Assembly: GCA_938040735.1 (NCBI GenBank)
Contig: CALHYE010000001.1
Coordinates: forward strand, 110,414-174,413
Source: an uncultured Bellilinea sp.
GTDB lineage: Bacteria; Chloroflexota; Anaerolineae; Anaerolineales; Anaerolineaceae
DNA: 64,000 bases
Direction: 5' to 3'
The notes under the pieces are model-generated. The model saw only the letters and a program-made list of their open reading frames with translations. It searched no databases and had not been told where the DNA came from. The translations under genes and the position numbers were made by a program. Shown here piece by piece: positions 50,562 to 60,500 of the stretch; position 1 is the first letter of the stretch, and the number at the start of each line of letters is the position of its first letter.

Positions 50562-51398
50562 ATGCCCATATCAGGCGGTGGCAGTAAAGTCGGTATTTAT
50601 GTGGATGTAGCCTATATTTATAACAACGGCGGGTCGAAGATGCAGTACGATGTACTGCGGGAATTTGCCTGCCGTGATTTTGCCGAACCGGTGCGCATGA
50701 ATGCCTACGTAAGTTATGACCGCGACCGGGCTGAATGGGATGAAGTGTACCGCAAAGGCACTCAAAATTTTCACTCGGCCTTGCGGGATATGGGCTATAA
50801 GGTTATTGTCAAGGAAATCCAGTGGTTTGAGGATGAAAGCGGCAACCGCTATGGCAAGGCTAACGCCGATTTGGATCTGGCGGTGGATGCTCTCCTCCAA
50901 TCCGCAAAACTGGATCGAGTATTGCTTGCCAGCGGGGATGGCGATTTTGTTCAGGTGGTGCGCGCCCTGCAGGATAAAGGCTGCCGGGTGGAAGTCATGG
51001 CGCTGGATAATGTATCCAGTAAATTACGCCATGAGGCGGATTTTTTCATTTCCGGTTACCTGATTCCCAACTTAATCCCGGTCAATAATTACAAAACGGA
51101 TCAGCCGGAGTGGGGCGAGATTGGTTCGCGGGTGCGGGGATGGTGTTACTGGCACAGCGAGCAGGGGTATGGGTTCATGCGATACCTGAAGGCGATTGCC
51201 CCCGGTTTGTGGCTGACGGATACGCGTCATCCGGACTCGCCGTATGCGACGGCCTTTTTCCACGACTCGAATTTACCCGAATCGGTACGCCCGACCGTGC
51301 TGCCGAGCCGCAGTTACATCTTTGAAATGGAACTGGCACGGTCTGAACGCGGTGGAGGGATCCAGGCGATTAACATTGAATTAATCAGCAAGTTCTAA
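50562..51398 (+). CDS. NYN-domain (LabA/DUF88-like) protein with C-terminal cold-shock-like domain
   Basis: 278 residues. The N-terminal NYN (PIN-like nuclease) domain has acidic residues at the usual spots: YVDVAYIY (D15), NADLDLAVDAL (D105/D107 region) and ASGDGDF (about 127-133). After residue about 185, GSRVRGWCYWHSEQGYGFMR...TAFFHDSNLP resembles a cold-shock/OB fold. It may be an RNase guided by its own RNA-binding domain. CAGGAG precedes the ATG. Confidence 0.85.
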   Translation: MPISGGGSKVGIYVDVAYIYNNGGSKMQYDVLREFACRDFAEPVRMNAYVSYDRDRAEWDEVYRKGTQNFHSALRDMGYKVIVKEIQWFEDESGNRYGKANADLDLAVDALLQSAKLDRVLLASGDGDFVQVVRALQDKGCRVEVMALDNVSSKLRHEADFFISGYLIPNLIPVNNYKTDQPEWGEIGSRVRGWCYWHSEQGYGFMRYLKAIAPGLWLTDTRHPDSPYATAFFHDSNLPESVRPTVLPSRSYIFEMELARSERGGGIQAINIELISKF

Positions 51399-51443
51399 CC
51401 CCGCCGCTTTATGATTCCTCGTTTTCAAGGGGCAACTGGCTGG

Positions 51444-51449
51444 TATAAT
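51444..51449 (+). promoter_or_regulatory. -10 box of prfA-prmC
   Basis: TATAAT 37 bases before ATG 51487; an out-of-frame ATG at 51453 and an in-frame TTG at 51457 lie between. Confidence 0.5.
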
Positions 51450-51486
51450 AATATGTTTGGAATCTGGATTACTGGAAGTCACGGAT

Positions 51487-52551
51487 ATGCTGGAAAAAAT
51501 TGCAAAAATTGAAGAACGCTACGAAGAACTCGGTCATTGGTTAGAAGAAGCCGGAGATGACTATCAGCGGGCTGCCGAACTGGCAAAAGAGCGCGCTGAT
51601 TTGGAAGAAATTGTCGAAAAAGGGCGCGAATACCGTCAGGTGCTTAAGCGCATTGAGGAAGCCCGTCAACTGGTGGATGGCGAGGATGAAGAACTCGGTC
51701 TGCTTGCTCGTCAGGATTTAGAGGAACTGGAACCGCGTCGGGAGGCTCTGGAACGGGAAATTAAGGGGCTTCTGCTCCCCAAAGATAAACGAGATGATCG
51801 CAATGTCATTATGGAAATCCGCGCTGGCACCGGCGGTGAGGAAGCAGCCCTGTTTGCGGCTGACCTGTTCCGCATGTACAGTCGATATGCCGAACGGCGC
51901 AACTGGACGGTAGAAATTCTCTCGCAAAACGAAACCGGAATTGGCGGACTCAAAGAAATCATTTTCATGGTCAAAGGACGCGGCGCCTATTCCCGCCTGA
52001 AATACGAGTCAGGCGTTCATCGCGTGCAGCGGGTGCCGGCAACCGAAGCCTCTGGACGAATTCACACCTCCACAGTGACCGTGGCGGTGTTGGCTGAAGT
52101 TGAAGAGGTAGATATTCAAATTCCCGAATCGGATATTCGTATGGACATTTACCGCTCGGCCGGGGCCGGTGGGCAAAATGTTCAGAAAAACTCAACCGCC
52201 GTGCGAATCACCCATATCCCGACCGGTATTGTGGTGGCCTGCCAGGATGAACGCTCTCAATTACAAAACCGTCTGCGGGCGATGAGTATTTTGCGGGCTA
52301 AATTATTTGAAATCGAAGAAAACCGCCGTCAGCAGGAACAAGATGAAGCCCGCCGCTCGCAAGTTGGCACGGGGGAGCGATCGGAAAAAATTCGTACGTA
52401 CAATTACCCGCAAAACCGCGTAACCGATCACCGCATTAATCTTTCATCTTTTAATCTTCCCGCAGTGATGGATGGGGAATTAGACGAGTTCATTGAAGAA
52501 CTGGCGCTGCGGGATGAAACCGAACGCCTGTCAGCCCATGAATCTGCCTAG
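51487..52551 (+). CDS. prfA: Peptide chain release factor 1
   Basis: 354 residues from ATG 51487, which gives the usual start [15 protein letters not shown]. The GGQ peptide-release motif ([11 protein letters not shown]) and the PAT codon-recognition tripeptide ([14 protein letters not shown]) identify RF1, which reads UAA and UAG, not UGA. The 3' end overlaps prmC, its modifying enzyme, by 14 bases. Confidence 0.96.
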   Translation: MLEKIAKIEERYEELGHWLEEAGDDYQRAAELAKERADLEEIVEKGREYRQVLKRIEEARQLVDGEDEELGLLARQDLEELEPRREALEREIKGLLLPKDKRDDRNVIMEIRAGTGGEEAALFAADLFRMYSRYAERRNWTVEILSQNETGIGGLKEIIFMVKGRGAYSRLKYESGVHRVQRVPATEASGRIHTSTVTVAVLAEVEEVDIQIPESDIRMDIYRSAGAGGQNVQKNSTAVRITHIPTGIVVACQDERSQLQNRLRAMSILRAKLFEIEENRRQQEQDEARRSQVGTGERSEKIRTYNYPQNRVTDHRINLSSFNLPAVMDGELDEFIEELALRDETERLSAHESA

Positions 52552-53392
52552 CCCTGAAGCCGGCGAGTGGCTAAAGTTTGCACGGCAGCGATTACACAAT
52601 ATAGAAGATGGCGGGCTGGCGGCGCAGGTCATTCTGGCTCACGTGCTGGGGAAAAGCCGTGAATTCGTTTTAGCCCATCCCGAATACAGGCTGGAAAACG
52701 ACCAGCAAGCTCAATTGGAACGGTTGCTTACCCGCTTTGAGCAGGGTGAGCCATTGGCTTACCTGACCGGCAAACGCGAATTTTTTGGGCTGACTTTTGG
52801 CGTTTCCCCGGCGGTCTTAATTCCGCGGCCCGAGACCGAAATCCTGGTTGAAAAGGCTCTCGACTGGCTGAAACGCCATCCGCAGCGCCGCCTGGCAGCC
52901 GATGTGGGAACGGGATCGGGCTGTATTGCGGCTTCGTTGGCTTATCATGTGCCGGACTTAAGATGCGTGGCAGTGGATCGTTCGTGGCAGGCGATCCAGA
53001 TTGCCCGCCGTAATTTTGAGCGGTTGGGCGTTCTTGGACGGGTCTTTCCTTTAACCACTAACCTGCTGGATGCTGTGGGGGGAGTTTTCGATCTGGTATG
53101 TGCCAATTTGCCGTATATTCCCACCGCTGAACTGGCGCGCCTTGCAGTAAGCCGGTTTGAACCGCAACTGGCGCTGGATGGCGGTTGGTCAGGCCTGGAC
53201 TGGATTGCAGTCTTGATCAAGGATTCGGCGAGATGGCTGGCAAAAGGCGGATTGTTGCTGCTGGAAATTGAATCGGGACAGGCGGAAGAGGTAACCCAAT
53301 TGGCTTACCAGAGTTTACCGGCGGTTAAGATTGAGATTATTCATGATTTGCACGGCTTACCGCGGCTTGTCTGGTTGGAACGAACTCAATAA
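52538..53392 (+). CDS. prmC: Release factor glutamine methyltransferase
   Basis: 284 residues from ATG 52538 (alternative in-frame ATG 52514). The SAM motif is [15 protein letters not shown] and the catalytic tetrapeptide reads NLPY in place of the usual NPPY. PrmC methylates the Gln of the RF GGQ motif. It overlaps prfA, as is common. The NLPY form keeps the key Asn and Tyr, so activity is expected. Confidence 0.93.
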   Translation: MNLPSPEAGEWLKFARQRLHNIEDGGLAAQVILAHVLGKSREFVLAHPEYRLENDQQAQLERLLTRFEQGEPLAYLTGKREFFGLTFGVSPAVLIPRPETEILVEKALDWLKRHPQRRLAADVGTGSGCIAASLAYHVPDLRCVAVDRSWQAIQIARRNFERLGVLGRVFPLTTNLLDAVGGVFDLVCANLPYIPTAELARLAVSRFEPQLALDGGWSGLDWIAVLIKDSARWLAKGGLLLLEIESGQAEEVTQLAYQSLPAVKIEIIHDLHGLPRLVWLERTQ

Positions 53393-53454
53393 TTATTGGA
53401 TTATCCATTTTTTGCGATTGCCCGGTTGATATTTTTTAACCGTAGGTTTCATGC

Positions 53455-53460
53455 TACAAT
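53455..53460 (+). promoter_or_regulatory. -10 box of small membrane protein gene
   Basis: TACAAT ends 6 bases before ATG 53467; no ribosome site, leaderless layout. Confidence 0.5.
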
Positions 53461-53466
53461 AATTAC

Positions 53467-53895
53467 ATGAGTTTGGACAAGTCAATCCATCCCTCGCCAT
53501 CCTTTCAAAAACACCGACGACAGGTTGTCTGGCAGATTTTAACGCCGGTGATTGCGTCAGGGGTGGTTTTCCTGAGTTTGGGGTTATGGATAGTTCTCAC
53601 GCCTTCATGGAGCGCATCGCGTACTGGCCATTGGGCAGCCATTTCGCTGATCTGGCTGATCGGTCCGTTGATTTTCTTGGCAATCCTGTTTTTGGCGCTG
53701 AACATCGGCCTGATTTATCTGATGAATAAACTCTTGAGAGTTCTTCCACCTTATTTGCGGATTGGTCAGGTGTATTCACAAGTGATGGTGTTGCGGGTGA
53801 AAGTCTTATGTGACCGGCTTGCCCGGCCTTTTATCCGCTGGGGTGGATGGGCGGCAGGTTTTCGCAGACTGCGTTCCAAAGTATTCCGTCGTTGA
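53467..53895 (+). CDS. Small two-pass membrane protein
   Basis: 142 residues with two strong membrane segments (about 25-46 and 58-88) and a basic, Arg-rich cytoplasmic tail (110-142). Unknown family. The gene after it also encodes a small membrane protein and is 40 bases away. Confidence 0.7.
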   Translation: MSLDKSIHPSPSFQKHRRQVVWQILTPVIASGVVFLSLGLWIVLTPSWSASRTGHWAAISLIWLIGPLIFLAILFLALNIGLIYLMNKLLRVLPPYLRIGQVYSQVMVLRVKVLCDRLARPFIRWGGWAAGFRRLRSKVFRR

Positions 53896-53935
53896 TTTTT
53901 TGAATTGATCTCATTTCATTCCAAGAGGATTTGTG

Positions 53936-54139
53936 ATGGATAACTGGAAAACCAAAACCATTGTGATCGGGGGTTTAATTGGGGCAGCGGCTGGGATAAT
54001 TGCCGCACTGCTCCTCATTCAACGGGCAGAAGAAAACCAACAAATGCCTCGCTTAACGGCAGGAGATGGAGTGAAAGTTGGTGTGGGCGTATTGGGATTG
54101 CTGCGGCTGATTTCCGATATAGCCGGTTCCAAAAAGTAA
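53936..54139 (+). CDS. Small membrane protein
   Basis: 67 residues from ATG 53936 (AAGAGG upstream). A glycine-rich N-terminal membrane segment (about 8-29), then a short polar stretch and a weakly hydrophobic helix. It recalls YtxH-like glycine-rich membrane proteins but is too short to assign. Confidence 0.65.
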   Translation: MDNWKTKTIVIGGLIGAAAGIIAALLLIQRAEENQQMPRLTAGDGVKVGVGVLGLLRLISDIAGSKK

Positions 54140-54171
54140 TTGAATCAACCGTTGCGCCGGGCGGGGGTCTT

Positions 54172-55191
54172 TTGGAAAGCGCTCCTTTTATTCGCTATGT
54201 AATTGCCGGCAAGTTGAGGCGGGATTTTATCCTCCCTTTAAACGGAATACCGGCGTTGGATATTCCCGGCGGCAGCCTGATTTACACGGCGGTGGGAGTC
54301 AGGTTGTGGGATCAGGGAATCGGGTTAATTGGACGGGTGGGCGAAGATTATCCGCGCCAATGGCTCGAACAGTTTGCCGAGCGTGGTTTTGATTGCCGGG
54401 GGATCAAAATTCTGCCTGTAGCGCTGGAAACGCGGTATTTTGCAGCCTATCCGAACGGCGATGAAGAGACATCGGATGCTCCGTTAGCGCATTTTTCGCG
54501 GCTGGGGCTGCCATTTCCAAAAGCGTTGCTGGGTTATTCCCTCCCAACCAACCCGATTGACAGCCGGGTGCAGCCAACCGACTGGACAATTCGAGCCGGC
54601 GATTTTCCTGCCGATTATCTGGACGCTACTGCTGCTCATATTGCACCGATTGATTACCTGACGCAGGCTTTGCTGCCTTCCCTCTTCCGGCGCGGGCAAA
54701 TCACGACTTTGACCATGGATCCTTCGGAGGGCAGCATGAATCCCACTTTTCGGGATGACCTGCCGGCGATGTTGAGGGGAGTCAGCGCCATCATCTGTTC
54801 GGAGAGCAAATTGCGCCGGCTGTATGAGGGATTGACCGATGATTTGTGGGAAATGGCGGAGCAATTGAGTTCATTTGACTGTGAAATCGTGGTCATTAAG
54901 CGTGGAAGTCAGGGACAGTGGGTTTACTCACGGGCAAACCGTCACCGTTGGATGGTTCCCGCTTATCCTGCCCGGGTAAATGACCCGACCGGCGCGGGAG
55001 ATGCCTTTTGTGGAGGTTTTCTGGCGGGCTTGCGCCAGACTTACGATCCTGTGGAGGCAGTATTATGGGGGAATATCTCCGCGTCAATTGTGGTGGAAGG
55101 AAGCGGCCCCTTTTATGCGCTGGATGTGCTGCCCGGCTTACCTAAAATGCGGCTGGAAAAACTGCGCGAGATGGTGAGTAAAATCGGATGA
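54172..55191 (+). CDS. PfkB-family carbohydrate/nucleoside kinase
   Basis: 339 residues from TTG 54172, with GGCGGGGG upstream. The C-terminal signature DPTGAGDAFCGGFLAG has the catalytic Asp (GAGD) and anion hole. The N-terminal GG motif region reads IPGGSLIYTAVG. The family phosphorylates sugars or nucleosides; the substrate is unclear. The stop overlaps the M20 peptidase start (ATGA), so a linked salvage pathway is possible. Confidence 0.85.
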   Translation: MESAPFIRYVIAGKLRRDFILPLNGIPALDIPGGSLIYTAVGVRLWDQGIGLIGRVGEDYPRQWLEQFAERGFDCRGIKILPVALETRYFAAYPNGDEETSDAPLAHFSRLGLPFPKALLGYSLPTNPIDSRVQPTDWTIRAGDFPADYLDATAAHIAPIDYLTQALLPSLFRRGQITTLTMDPSEGSMNPTFRDDLPAMLRGVSAIICSESKLRRLYEGLTDDLWEMAEQLSSFDCEIVVIKRGSQGQWVYSRANRHRWMVPAYPARVNDPTGAGDAFCGGFLAGLRQTYDPVEAVLWGNISASIVVEGSGPFYALDVLPGLPKMRLEKLREMVSKIG

Positions 55192-56312
55192 TTCCTTTGC
55201 CGGCTGAACTGCTGGATTATATTGTGGAGCAGACCGCTCGAATTCAACAGATTCCTGCGCCGACATTTCAGGAAGGCCGCCGGGCGGTCTATATGCGCGA
55301 TGAATTTTTACGAATCGGGTTGGATGAGGTCTTTCTCGATGAGCAGAATAATGTGTTTGCTTGCTGGAAAGGCGGCGGCGCTCCACCTTTGATCCTTTCG
55401 GCTCATCTTGATACGGTTCATCCTGCCGATCTGCCTTTGCCGCTGGAAGTCACGACTGGAAAAATCATCGGCCCCGGCGCGGCGGACAATGCTGTAGGTC
55501 TGGCGTCTTTGTTGACGATTGGACGGTGTCTGGTTCAGCACGGTCAGCGGTTTGAGGGCGATATCTGGCTGGTGGCGGATGTGGGTGAGGAAGGTCTCGG
55601 CAATCTGGCTGGCATGAGGGGGGTGGTGGAGCGCTTTGGCGGGCTTGTGCAGGGTTATGTTGTATTGGAGGGGTTGGGATTGGGGCAGGTTTGCCATCGG
55701 GGGTTGGGTGTTGCGCGCTTTCGGATCATGGCTCAATGCCAGGGGGGGCATGCGTGGGTCAATCAGGGAGAACCTTCCGCCATTCACGAATTGGCGGCTG
55801 TGATTCATGCCCTGGCAGAAATTATCTTGCCGCAAAAACCGCGTTCCAGCCTGAATGTCGGAATTGTGCAAGGCGGCACTTCGATCAATACAATTGCTGC
55901 CAACGCTTTTTGTGAAGTTGACCTGCGTTCGGAGGATCAAAACGGTTTGAACCGGCTAATTCAGCGGGTAAAGCGGATTGTCTCCGGCAGAGAGCGCAAG
56001 GGGGTGCATTTTGAGATGGAGTTAATTGGGGTTCGCCCGGCGGGAAGTCTCCGCCCTTCTCATCCGCTGGTCAAAGTGGCGCTGGAATGTCTGGCAGAAT
56101 TGCATGTGCCGGCTGTGCTGGAAATTGGCTCAACCGATGCGAACATTCCCCTCAGTCAAGGGATCCCGGCAGTTTGTTTGGGACTGACGCGCGGAGGCGC
56201 TCCTCACACCGCCAACGAGTATCTCGAAATCCCGCCCCTGCGATTGGGTCTTCAGCAAGTCTTAATGGTGATTGAGCGGATCTGGCAAAAGAACGGGATA
56301 GGACGGGGCTAA
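55188..56312 (+). CDS. M20-family metallopeptidase
   Basis: 374 residues. The zinc ligands lie in SAHLDTVHP (H72, D74 region), GPGAADNAVG (D101 region) and DVGEEGLGN (E137-E138), with a dimerisation domain in between (about 185-290) and HTANEYLE at the end. This is the di-zinc M20 fold of PepT/ArgE/CPG2 relatives. It removes amino acids or acyl groups from small peptides or amides. Converges with the cyclase gene, overlapping by 4 bases at the stop codons. Confidence 0.9.
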   Translation: MIPLPAELLDYIVEQTARIQQIPAPTFQEGRRAVYMRDEFLRIGLDEVFLDEQNNVFACWKGGGAPPLILSAHLDTVHPADLPLPLEVTTGKIIGPGAADNAVGLASLLTIGRCLVQHGQRFEGDIWLVADVGEEGLGNLAGMRGVVERFGGLVQGYVVLEGLGLGQVCHRGLGVARFRIMAQCQGGHAWVNQGEPSAIHELAAVIHALAEIILPQKPRSSLNVGIVQGGTSINTIAANAFCEVDLRSEDQNGLNRLIQRVKRIVSGRERKGVHFEMELIGVRPAGSLRPSHPLVKVALECLAELHVPAVLEIGSTDANIPLSQGIPAVCLGLTRGGAPHTANEYLEIPPLRLGLQQVLMVIERIWQKNGIGRG

Positions 56313-58030
56313 ATAAGAAAGTTAATCTCGTACACTTGAACCGGTTCGCGTTTACCTTTGGCTTGAATTGCTTCCACCGGCTGAAAGACTGCATAACCAT
56401 CCAAGCGATTAATCACTTGCTGAGTAACCAGAATTTGATTGGCGCGCGCATTTTCTTGAATTCGTTTTGCGGTGTTAATGCAATCCCCAATAGCGGTGTA
56501 TTCGAGACGTTTCTCGCTGCCGATTAACCCCAAAACCGCTTCGCCGGTGTGAATCCCGATTCCAAAGGAAAGCCGCTGCTCCGGCGATAATTGTTGGTGG
56601 AGCGCCTCCAGAGAATCGCGGATGCGCAGGGCAGCCCGTACAGCCCGCAGGGCATGATCAGGCTGGCGTACCGGAGCATTGAACCAGGCCATTACAGCAT
56701 CGCCGAGAAATTTATCAATGGTTCCTTCTTCTTGCAAGATGGCCTCGGCTGCGGCTGCAAGGTGGCGGTTGAGAATAGACACCAATTCCTCGGGCGATAA
56801 CCTTTCGCTGATGGTTGTAAACCCGCGAATATCCGCAAATAAAACCGAAATTTCTTTGCGCTGGCCTCCCAAAATCAGGCTGTCCGGATTTAACTGGCGG
56901 ATGACGGCAGGCGAAACCATTTTTTCAAACAATCGGCGCTGCGCCTCCAACAACTTCTTCTCGGTCATGTCATCCAGCACCAAGGCGACCCCTTGGGTTT
57001 GTTGCTGTCCGTCCTTTACCGGGGTGATGCTGATCCGCAAATCAATCCGCCCGCGTCCGGCTATGGCTGGCGAAATTTCCAGACCGAGAGTAGGATGATC
57101 GGTCTCAAGTACTTGCTGCAGTTCTGGGATGAGAGCGGGAGAGAGGGAATGCAGAATATCAGGCAGTTTTTGGCGGCTAATTCCTGATGCACTTTGGTTG
57201 AGGATTTGTTCGGCTGCGCGGTTGCACAACAGGATATTTCCGTCAATATCCGCAGTGATGACTCCGCTGGCAATGGAGGCAAATACCTTATCCATCAAAC
57301 TTTTCAATTCCGTTACTTCGGCAAGACTGCGCTGTACCGAGGCAAACAAACGCGCATTTTCAATGGCAACCGCGGCCTGATTGGCAAAAGCGGCCAATAA
57401 GTCCAGCTGCTTTGCGGTGAACAAACCGCTGCGGATACGGTTGTCCACGTAGATTACTCCGGTAACCTCGCTCTTGACTCTCAATGGCACACACATGATC
57501 GAACGCAAACTGTGAGCAATCACCGAGTCCTGTTTGCCAAAACGGGGATCTTCCTGAGCGTTGGTGGTCAACACCGGCATCCCTTCGCTGGCTACCCGGT
57601 CAATCACGGTAAAACTGATGTGAAGTTCAGTGGTGTTCAGCGATTCCTGTACCCAATTGCGGGCAATCCGGGTTACCAGATTTCCATCCTCATCTTTCAA
57701 CATCAAAAATCCGCGCTCGGCCCCGGTAAGCCGAATAATGGTGTCCATGACAATTTGGAGAACGGTATTCAATTCCAGCGAGGTGTTAATCACCTGCGCC
57801 ATGCCGGCAAGGGCTGTCAGACTGCGACGTTCTTCATCTAATTCCTCAAACTGCGCGGTAATCTTTTTAACCAGCGCATTAATCCCAAAGACGGTTTCAA
57901 AAAATGAGGGTGGAAGCGCGGCGGGACGATTGGTTTGAAGGTAGTTGTAAATGGAGTAACAGGCTGATCGCAGTTTTTCTAAATTGACTGCCAGTTGATC
58001 ACCCCGCACCGAAGATTTAACGTCATTCAA
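56309..58030 (-). CDS. GAF-PAS class III adenylate/guanylate cyclase
   Basis: 573 residues from TTG 58030 (GGAAG upstream). A helical N-terminus, a GAF domain (about 75-235), a PAS domain (about 245-360), a short linker helix, and a class III cyclase domain (about 390-573). Metal-binding Asp residues are in FADIRGFT and GDAVMAWF; a Lys in SEKRLEYTAIGD and Asn/Arg in NTAKR fit adenylate cyclase. It would make cAMP in response to a signal sensed by GAF or PAS. It starts 22 bases after the transglutaminase gene and is likely co-transcribed. Confidence 0.9.
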   Translation of the reverse strand: MNDVKSSVRGDQLAVNLEKLRSACYSIYNYLQTNRPAALPPSFFETVFGINALVKKITAQFEELDEERRSLTALAGMAQVINTSLELNTVLQIVMDTIIRLTGAERGFLMLKDEDGNLVTRIARNWVQESLNTTELHISFTVIDRVASEGMPVLTTNAQEDPRFGKQDSVIAHSLRSIMCVPLRVKSEVTGVIYVDNRIRSGLFTAKQLDLLAAFANQAAVAIENARLFASVQRSLAEVTELKSLMDKVFASIASGVITADIDGNILLCNRAAEQILNQSASGISRQKLPDILHSLSPALIPELQQVLETDHPTLGLEISPAIAGRGRIDLRISITPVKDGQQQTQGVALVLDDMTEKKLLEAQRRLFEKMVSPAVIRQLNPDSLILGGQRKEISVLFADIRGFTTISERLSPEELVSILNRHLAAAAEAILQEEGTIDKFLGDAVMAWFNAPVRQPDHALRAVRAALRIRDSLEALHQQLSPEQRLSFGIGIHTGEAVLGLIGSEKRLEYTAIGDCINTAKRIQENARANQILVTQQVINRLDGYAVFQPVEAIQAKGKREPVQVYEINFLI

Positions 58031-58052
58031 TTTCTACTTCCTAAACGGGAAT

Positions 58053-60404
58053 TTAAGCGCTACTTTCGAGTGATCTCCCTCTCAGTTTTGCCAGAATGAT
58101 TTTACCGCGTTTTTGAAAAGCCAGTTTCCAGATCGAGCGGGCAGATTCTTGGGCAGCGTCAGCATCGGCCGGGTAAGGGCTGTAGGCAGCTTTCTGATAT
58201 TCTTGTAGCAGCCAACGTGCCGCCATTTCGCATTCCGGCAGATAGGCGACCAGGGTTTGGATTTGTTCGGCGGGAGTTTGGGTGGGGCTGATGGGGATTT
58301 TGAATAATCTGCAGAGCCAATGGACGCTGTAAAACGAACGCTGAATTGGGTTCAATCGGGAGTAGTACGACCATTGTAGCAGCCAGCGGGGGACATGCCA
58401 GCCCCTCTTCCGCAGGCTTGTTTCCAAAAAAGCCGGGAAACTTTGCTGGGGAAACCAGCGCCGCCGACGACCGTTGGACGCTACCAAAAAGAGCAGGATG
58501 CCGGCTACAACCAGCCCCAGGATGATCAAGGTGGCGCTGACCAGCGGCGTGGTTTGCAGATTGAGCGGTTCGGAAGGTTGATTTTCGTCGAAGCGGGTAG
58601 CCTCCTCGAAGTCATCCAGTAATTGAGGCTGATTGGGGTTGGGTTGGGGTAGAGGGGTGCGGTCTTCCGCGCTTGCACCGCTGGGGCGTTCAATGGGGGC
58701 TTGCAAAGCGGTTGGTTCAAATTCGACCCAACCAATCCCGGGGAAGAAAACTTCCGGCCAGGCATGCCGATCTAAATCGCGCACCCAATAAAAATCTTCC
58801 TCTTCGTCCAGAAAGCCTTGCGCGTAGCCGATCACCCAACGGGCTGGAATTCCCACTGAGCGCAGCATCAGCACTTCCGCCGAGGCGTAATAATTACAAA
58901 AAGCCTGTTTATGCTCGAACAATACCCACTCCACCGCATCTCGGCCGGGAGGAGGATTGGGGATGGTTGCAGAATAGGCGATATTTTCCCTCAGCCAGAG
59001 GGTGATGGCGGCGGCTTTATCATAGGGCGTTTCCAAACCGTTGGTGATCTCCGCAGCAAGGTCGCGGATACTTTGGGGTAAATCCGCGGGTAATTGAAGA
59101 TAGCGGTCGGTTACCCACTGAGGATATTCCTCGCCGGCTTCTCGCATGGCGGTAATGGTTGGGGAGGCAATTGAGGAAGTTACCTGATAGGTACTGCCGG
59201 GAGGGATGTCGGGGTCGGCCAGCACGGTCACCACATCTTCAATTTTGCCGGGCTGCGAGCCGTCATAAATCAGCTCAACATTCCGGTTGAGACCCACCGG
59301 CAAGCCCGGCACATAGACCATACTCAAATTCCGCACCGGCCGAAAGTCGAAACGCACATTGAAGCGCCGGCTGTATTGCGGATAATCCAGCGGGGGTGAA
59401 CCGACTCGCAAAGGCTGCCGCTTTGATACGGTACTTTCCCAGCGTCCGTTCTCGTAGGTGTCATAACTGCGGATACGCCAGTAATAAGGCACCCCCATCC
59501 TTTGGGTTATACTGGCTTGTACGGTGAAGACGGTAGCGTCGGTTAACTGGCTGCCCGTGCCGAGGGCGTACTCATCCGCATAATATTCATCCGGCACTGC
59601 AACCGAACCTCTCAACGGGTTGGTCACATTCTGAAAACGTTCCCGCAGGGATTGTAAAGATTGAATCATCCTCTGTCGTTCCGGTGAGTTGGGCACCATT
59701 GCGCGCACGATCCGAGGCGCGTTCCAGGCGAAAAACACCAATACAATTAAGATAATCAAACTGCTGCGGATCAGGTTAAAGCCGGTATCGGTATCCACGC
59801 CGACCTGTTCTTCTTCCCATTGACGAGCATGTTTGAGGTAGTTCATGCGGCTGAACAGGAGCAGCGCTAGAACAGCGAAGACGGCAGTTGCCACACCGCT
59901 TTGGGCAAGCGGCGGGTGATAAAGATCAATCACGACCAGCGCAATCCCTAAAACAATCAACCCCTGCCAGGGTTTTCCATAGCGGGTCAACTGGTAACCG
60001 GTGGAAATGCCGACCAGCCAAAAAAGCAGCGCCATGTTGGCAAGGAAGAGGATCGAATCGTTGAGCGGCTGGTTGCGCAAAAAGAGGAGCAGATTTTGTC
60101 CCATGCGGTCGCCCAGCAGCCATAACCGCTCCAACCAGATGTAGTTGCTGGGAGTCAGTTCACCCAATTGCCAGGTGACAAAAAAGAGGGTGAAGACCAG
60201 GCCGAAAATGCCAACCGTTTGTGGGCTAAAGCGGCTGTAACCGAGCGCCAGACCCAGCCCCGCGCCGATGATCGCCAGGCCAATCACAATTTCTAGATGA
60301 TCGGTCCAGCGGGTATCCGCTAATCGGTAGGTAACGGTAATCAACGCCGCCAGGAAAAGGGATACCGCTAAAAGATCCCACCAGCGTTTTGAATTGTTGA
60401 GCAT
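58053..60404 (-). CDS. Transglutaminase-like (TgpA-type) membrane protein
   Basis: 783 residues from ATG 60404. About six N-terminal membrane segments (10-245), an external transglutaminase domain with catalytic Cys in KQAFCNYYASAEVLML, His in DRHAWPEVFFP and Asp in the following strand, then a membrane segment (about 635-655) and a cytoplasmic tail (DUF4129-like). The -10 box TACACT (60416-60411) ends 6 bases before the ATG. The usual MoxR and DUF58 partners are absent; here it is paired with a cyclase. Confidence 0.88.
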   Translation of the reverse strand: MLNNSKRWWDLLAVSLFLAALITVTYRLADTRWTDHLEIVIGLAIIGAGLGLALGYSRFSPQTVGIFGLVFTLFFVTWQLGELTPSNYIWLERLWLLGDRMGQNLLLFLRNQPLNDSILFLANMALLFWLVGISTGYQLTRYGKPWQGLIVLGIALVVIDLYHPPLAQSGVATAVFAVLALLLFSRMNYLKHARQWEEEQVGVDTDTGFNLIRSSLIILIVLVFFAWNAPRIVRAMVPNSPERQRMIQSLQSLRERFQNVTNPLRGSVAVPDEYYADEYALGTGSQLTDATVFTVQASITQRMGVPYYWRIRSYDTYENGRWESTVSKRQPLRVGSPPLDYPQYSRRFNVRFDFRPVRNLSMVYVPGLPVGLNRNVELIYDGSQPGKIEDVVTVLADPDIPPGSTYQVTSSIASPTITAMREAGEEYPQWVTDRYLQLPADLPQSIRDLAAEITNGLETPYDKAAAITLWLRENIAYSATIPNPPPGRDAVEWVLFEHKQAFCNYYASAEVLMLRSVGIPARWVIGYAQGFLDEEEDFYWVRDLDRHAWPEVFFPGIGWVEFEPTALQAPIERPSGASAEDRTPLPQPNPNQPQLLDDFEEATRFDENQPSEPLNLQTTPLVSATLIILGLVVAGILLFLVASNGRRRRWFPQQSFPAFLETSLRKRGWHVPRWLLQWSYYSRLNPIQRSFYSVHWLCRLFKIPISPTQTPAEQIQTLVAYLPECEMAARWLLQEYQKAAYSPYPADADAAQESARSIWKLAFQKRGKIILAKLRGRSLESSA

Positions 60405-60500
60405 AGTTTTAGTGTACAATACTTTTGCTTGAGCCGTCAATGGCGGGGTTCAAGGTTGGGTATTTGAACAAGTCAATCACTTCATTGCAGGAACTAAAAG

